The position numbers and the translations under genes are program-made. The notes beneath the pieces were generated by a model that was not told where the DNA came from, made no database searches, and saw nothing but the letters and a program-made list of their open reading frames with translations. DNA of 6,447 bases from Candidatus Zixiibacteriota bacterium (lineage in GTDB: Bacteria > SM23-81 > DAOVCL01). The stretch covers positions 1 to 6,447 of the forward strand of contig DAOVCL010000119.1 in the NCBI GenBank assembly GCA_030670005.1, in the 5' to 3' direction. Position 1 is the first letter of the stretch, and the number at the start of each line of letters is the position of its first letter. Of the stretch, positions 6,042 through 6,447 are shown one piece after another.

Positions 6042-6447
6042 TCACCGCAAAAGCACAAGCTTTCTGCTGATTTTGTAACCTCCAGCACGGAGTTGATAGA
6101 GGTATATACCACTGGCTACATCTTGACCCATATTGTCTTTTCCATCCCATACCACTTGATACTCTCCTGGCTTCTGTCTGCTCTCTACTAAACCCCTCAC
6201 CTCCTCTCCCAAGATGTTGTAGACCCGTAGGGTGACCGCCGACGGCTGTCCGCCGTCCGCCGACAACTGACCACTGACCACTGGGGAGGGGAGGTGGTAG
6301 GGGATGACGGTGGCCGAGTTGAACGGGTTGGGGTAGTTCTGGCCCAGGGCGAAGACCTGGGGAACGATGGCCTCATCATCGTACGGAACCCGGCTATGCG
6401 GCGTTGACCTGGGGTTTCTGACCCCATCGACCAACCCAAATTGACGG
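6042..6447 (-). CDS. C-terminal part of a secreted protein with a type IX/FlgD-like sorting domain (5' end outside window)
   Basis: An open frame enters from the right edge and ends at TGA 6042-6044, about 134 codons in the window. No start codon is needed inside: the frame continues upstream of the first TTG (6432-6434) to the edge. The visible part is a short linker (...VPYDDEAIVPQVF) and then a complete sorting domain: GQNYPNPFNSATVIPYHL, an unusual proline/serine/glycine linker made of heptamer repeats, VTLRVYNILGEEVRGL, WDGKDNMGQDVASGIYLYQL and a final RKLVLLR. The domain would direct export and surface attachment in bacteria with a type IX-like system. What the rest of the protein does cannot be seen. 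It is in an operon with the propeller gene 12 bases downstream. Confidence 0.85.
   Translation of the reverse strand, partial: RQFGLVDGVRNPRSTPHSRVPYDDEAIVPQVFALGQNYPNPFNSATVIPYHLPSPVVSGQLSADGGQPSAVTLRVYNILGEEVRGLVESRQKPGEYQVVWDGKDNMGQDVASGIYLYQLRAGGYKISRKLVLLR
6102..6236 (-). repeat. Sorting-domain direct repeat, copy 2
   Basis: This 135-base block is the counterpart of 4541-4678, about 1.56 kb away in the same orientation. Both blocks end at AGGGTGAC, after which each gene has its own heptamer tract before similarity resumes at GGTGGTAGGGGATGA. The variable tract therefore sits between two conserved parts of the same domain. Confidence 0.8.
6233..6281. repeat. In-frame array of seven heptamers in the sorting-domain linker
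   Basis: Seven contiguous seven-base units, read on the minus strand, begin GTGGTCA GTGGTCA and change gradually to GCGGACG/GCGGACA types and end GCGGTCA. All units fit the pattern G(T/C)(G/T/C)GNCN. They encode the VVSGQLSADGGQPSAV linker between PYHLPSP and TLRVYN, at exactly the position of the frame-breaking heptamers in the propeller gene. The total length here keeps the domain in frame. Confidence 0.75.

Noticed and set aside
6197..6439. Alternative 80-codon minus-strand frame at the right edge
   Set aside because: It overlaps the sorting-domain frame, which contains conserved motifs; its arginine/serine/threonine-rich product is a frame shadow.

Overview
The window is most simply read as a stretch of chromosome from an uncultured bacterium of the FCB group or a neighbouring candidate phylum (Zixibacteria, KSB1, WOR-3 or TA06 type). 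The basis is three secreted proteins ending in an 'QNYPNPFN...VYNI.G..V..L......G.Y...WDG...ASGIY.Y.L......KK.VLLK' domain (type IX secretion/FlgD-like C-terminal sorting module), a gingipain-type C25 peptidase, and a dockerin followed by a cysteine-rich 'CG.DP..D.L.C' stretch, a combination I associate with those phyla. The phylum is not proven. Every convincing gene is on the minus strand, so transcription runs from right to left.

Layout, in transcription order (right to left). (1) 6447-6042: 3' end of a gene of unknown function, ending in the sorting domain. (2) 6029-4521: a six-Asp-box (BNR) beta-propeller secreted protein, 12 bases downstream with its own strong ribosome binding site, so the two form an operon. 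Its sorting domain is intact in the DNA down to a TGA at 4469, but is put out of frame by a tandem heptanucleotide (GACGGCC twice, 4679-4692). With one copy of that unit the whole domain reads in frame. (3) 4468-4197: a spacer holding two perfect palindromes, heptamer tracts, a possible 18-codon ORF and an AUG-UAG start-stop pair behind an ideal Shine-Dalgarno. (4) 4157-870: a large secreted multidomain C25 cysteine peptidase (Ig-like, dockerin, cohesin-like and sorting domains), closed by a strong intrinsic terminator at 805-843. (5) About 290 bases without a clear gene. (6) 510-1: the first 170 codons of recJ, with a good sigma70-type promoter placed so close to the start that the mRNA would be nearly leaderless.

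The three upstream genes look like exported, surface-anchored proteins that share one sorting route; recJ is an unrelated housekeeping gene in its own transcription unit. The main discovery is a family of seven-base tandem repeats that recurs inside and beside the sorting-domain coding sequence of the two operon genes. Because seven is not a multiple of three, copy-number change would switch the anchor on or off. In this copy, the propeller gene appears to be in the 'off' phase.
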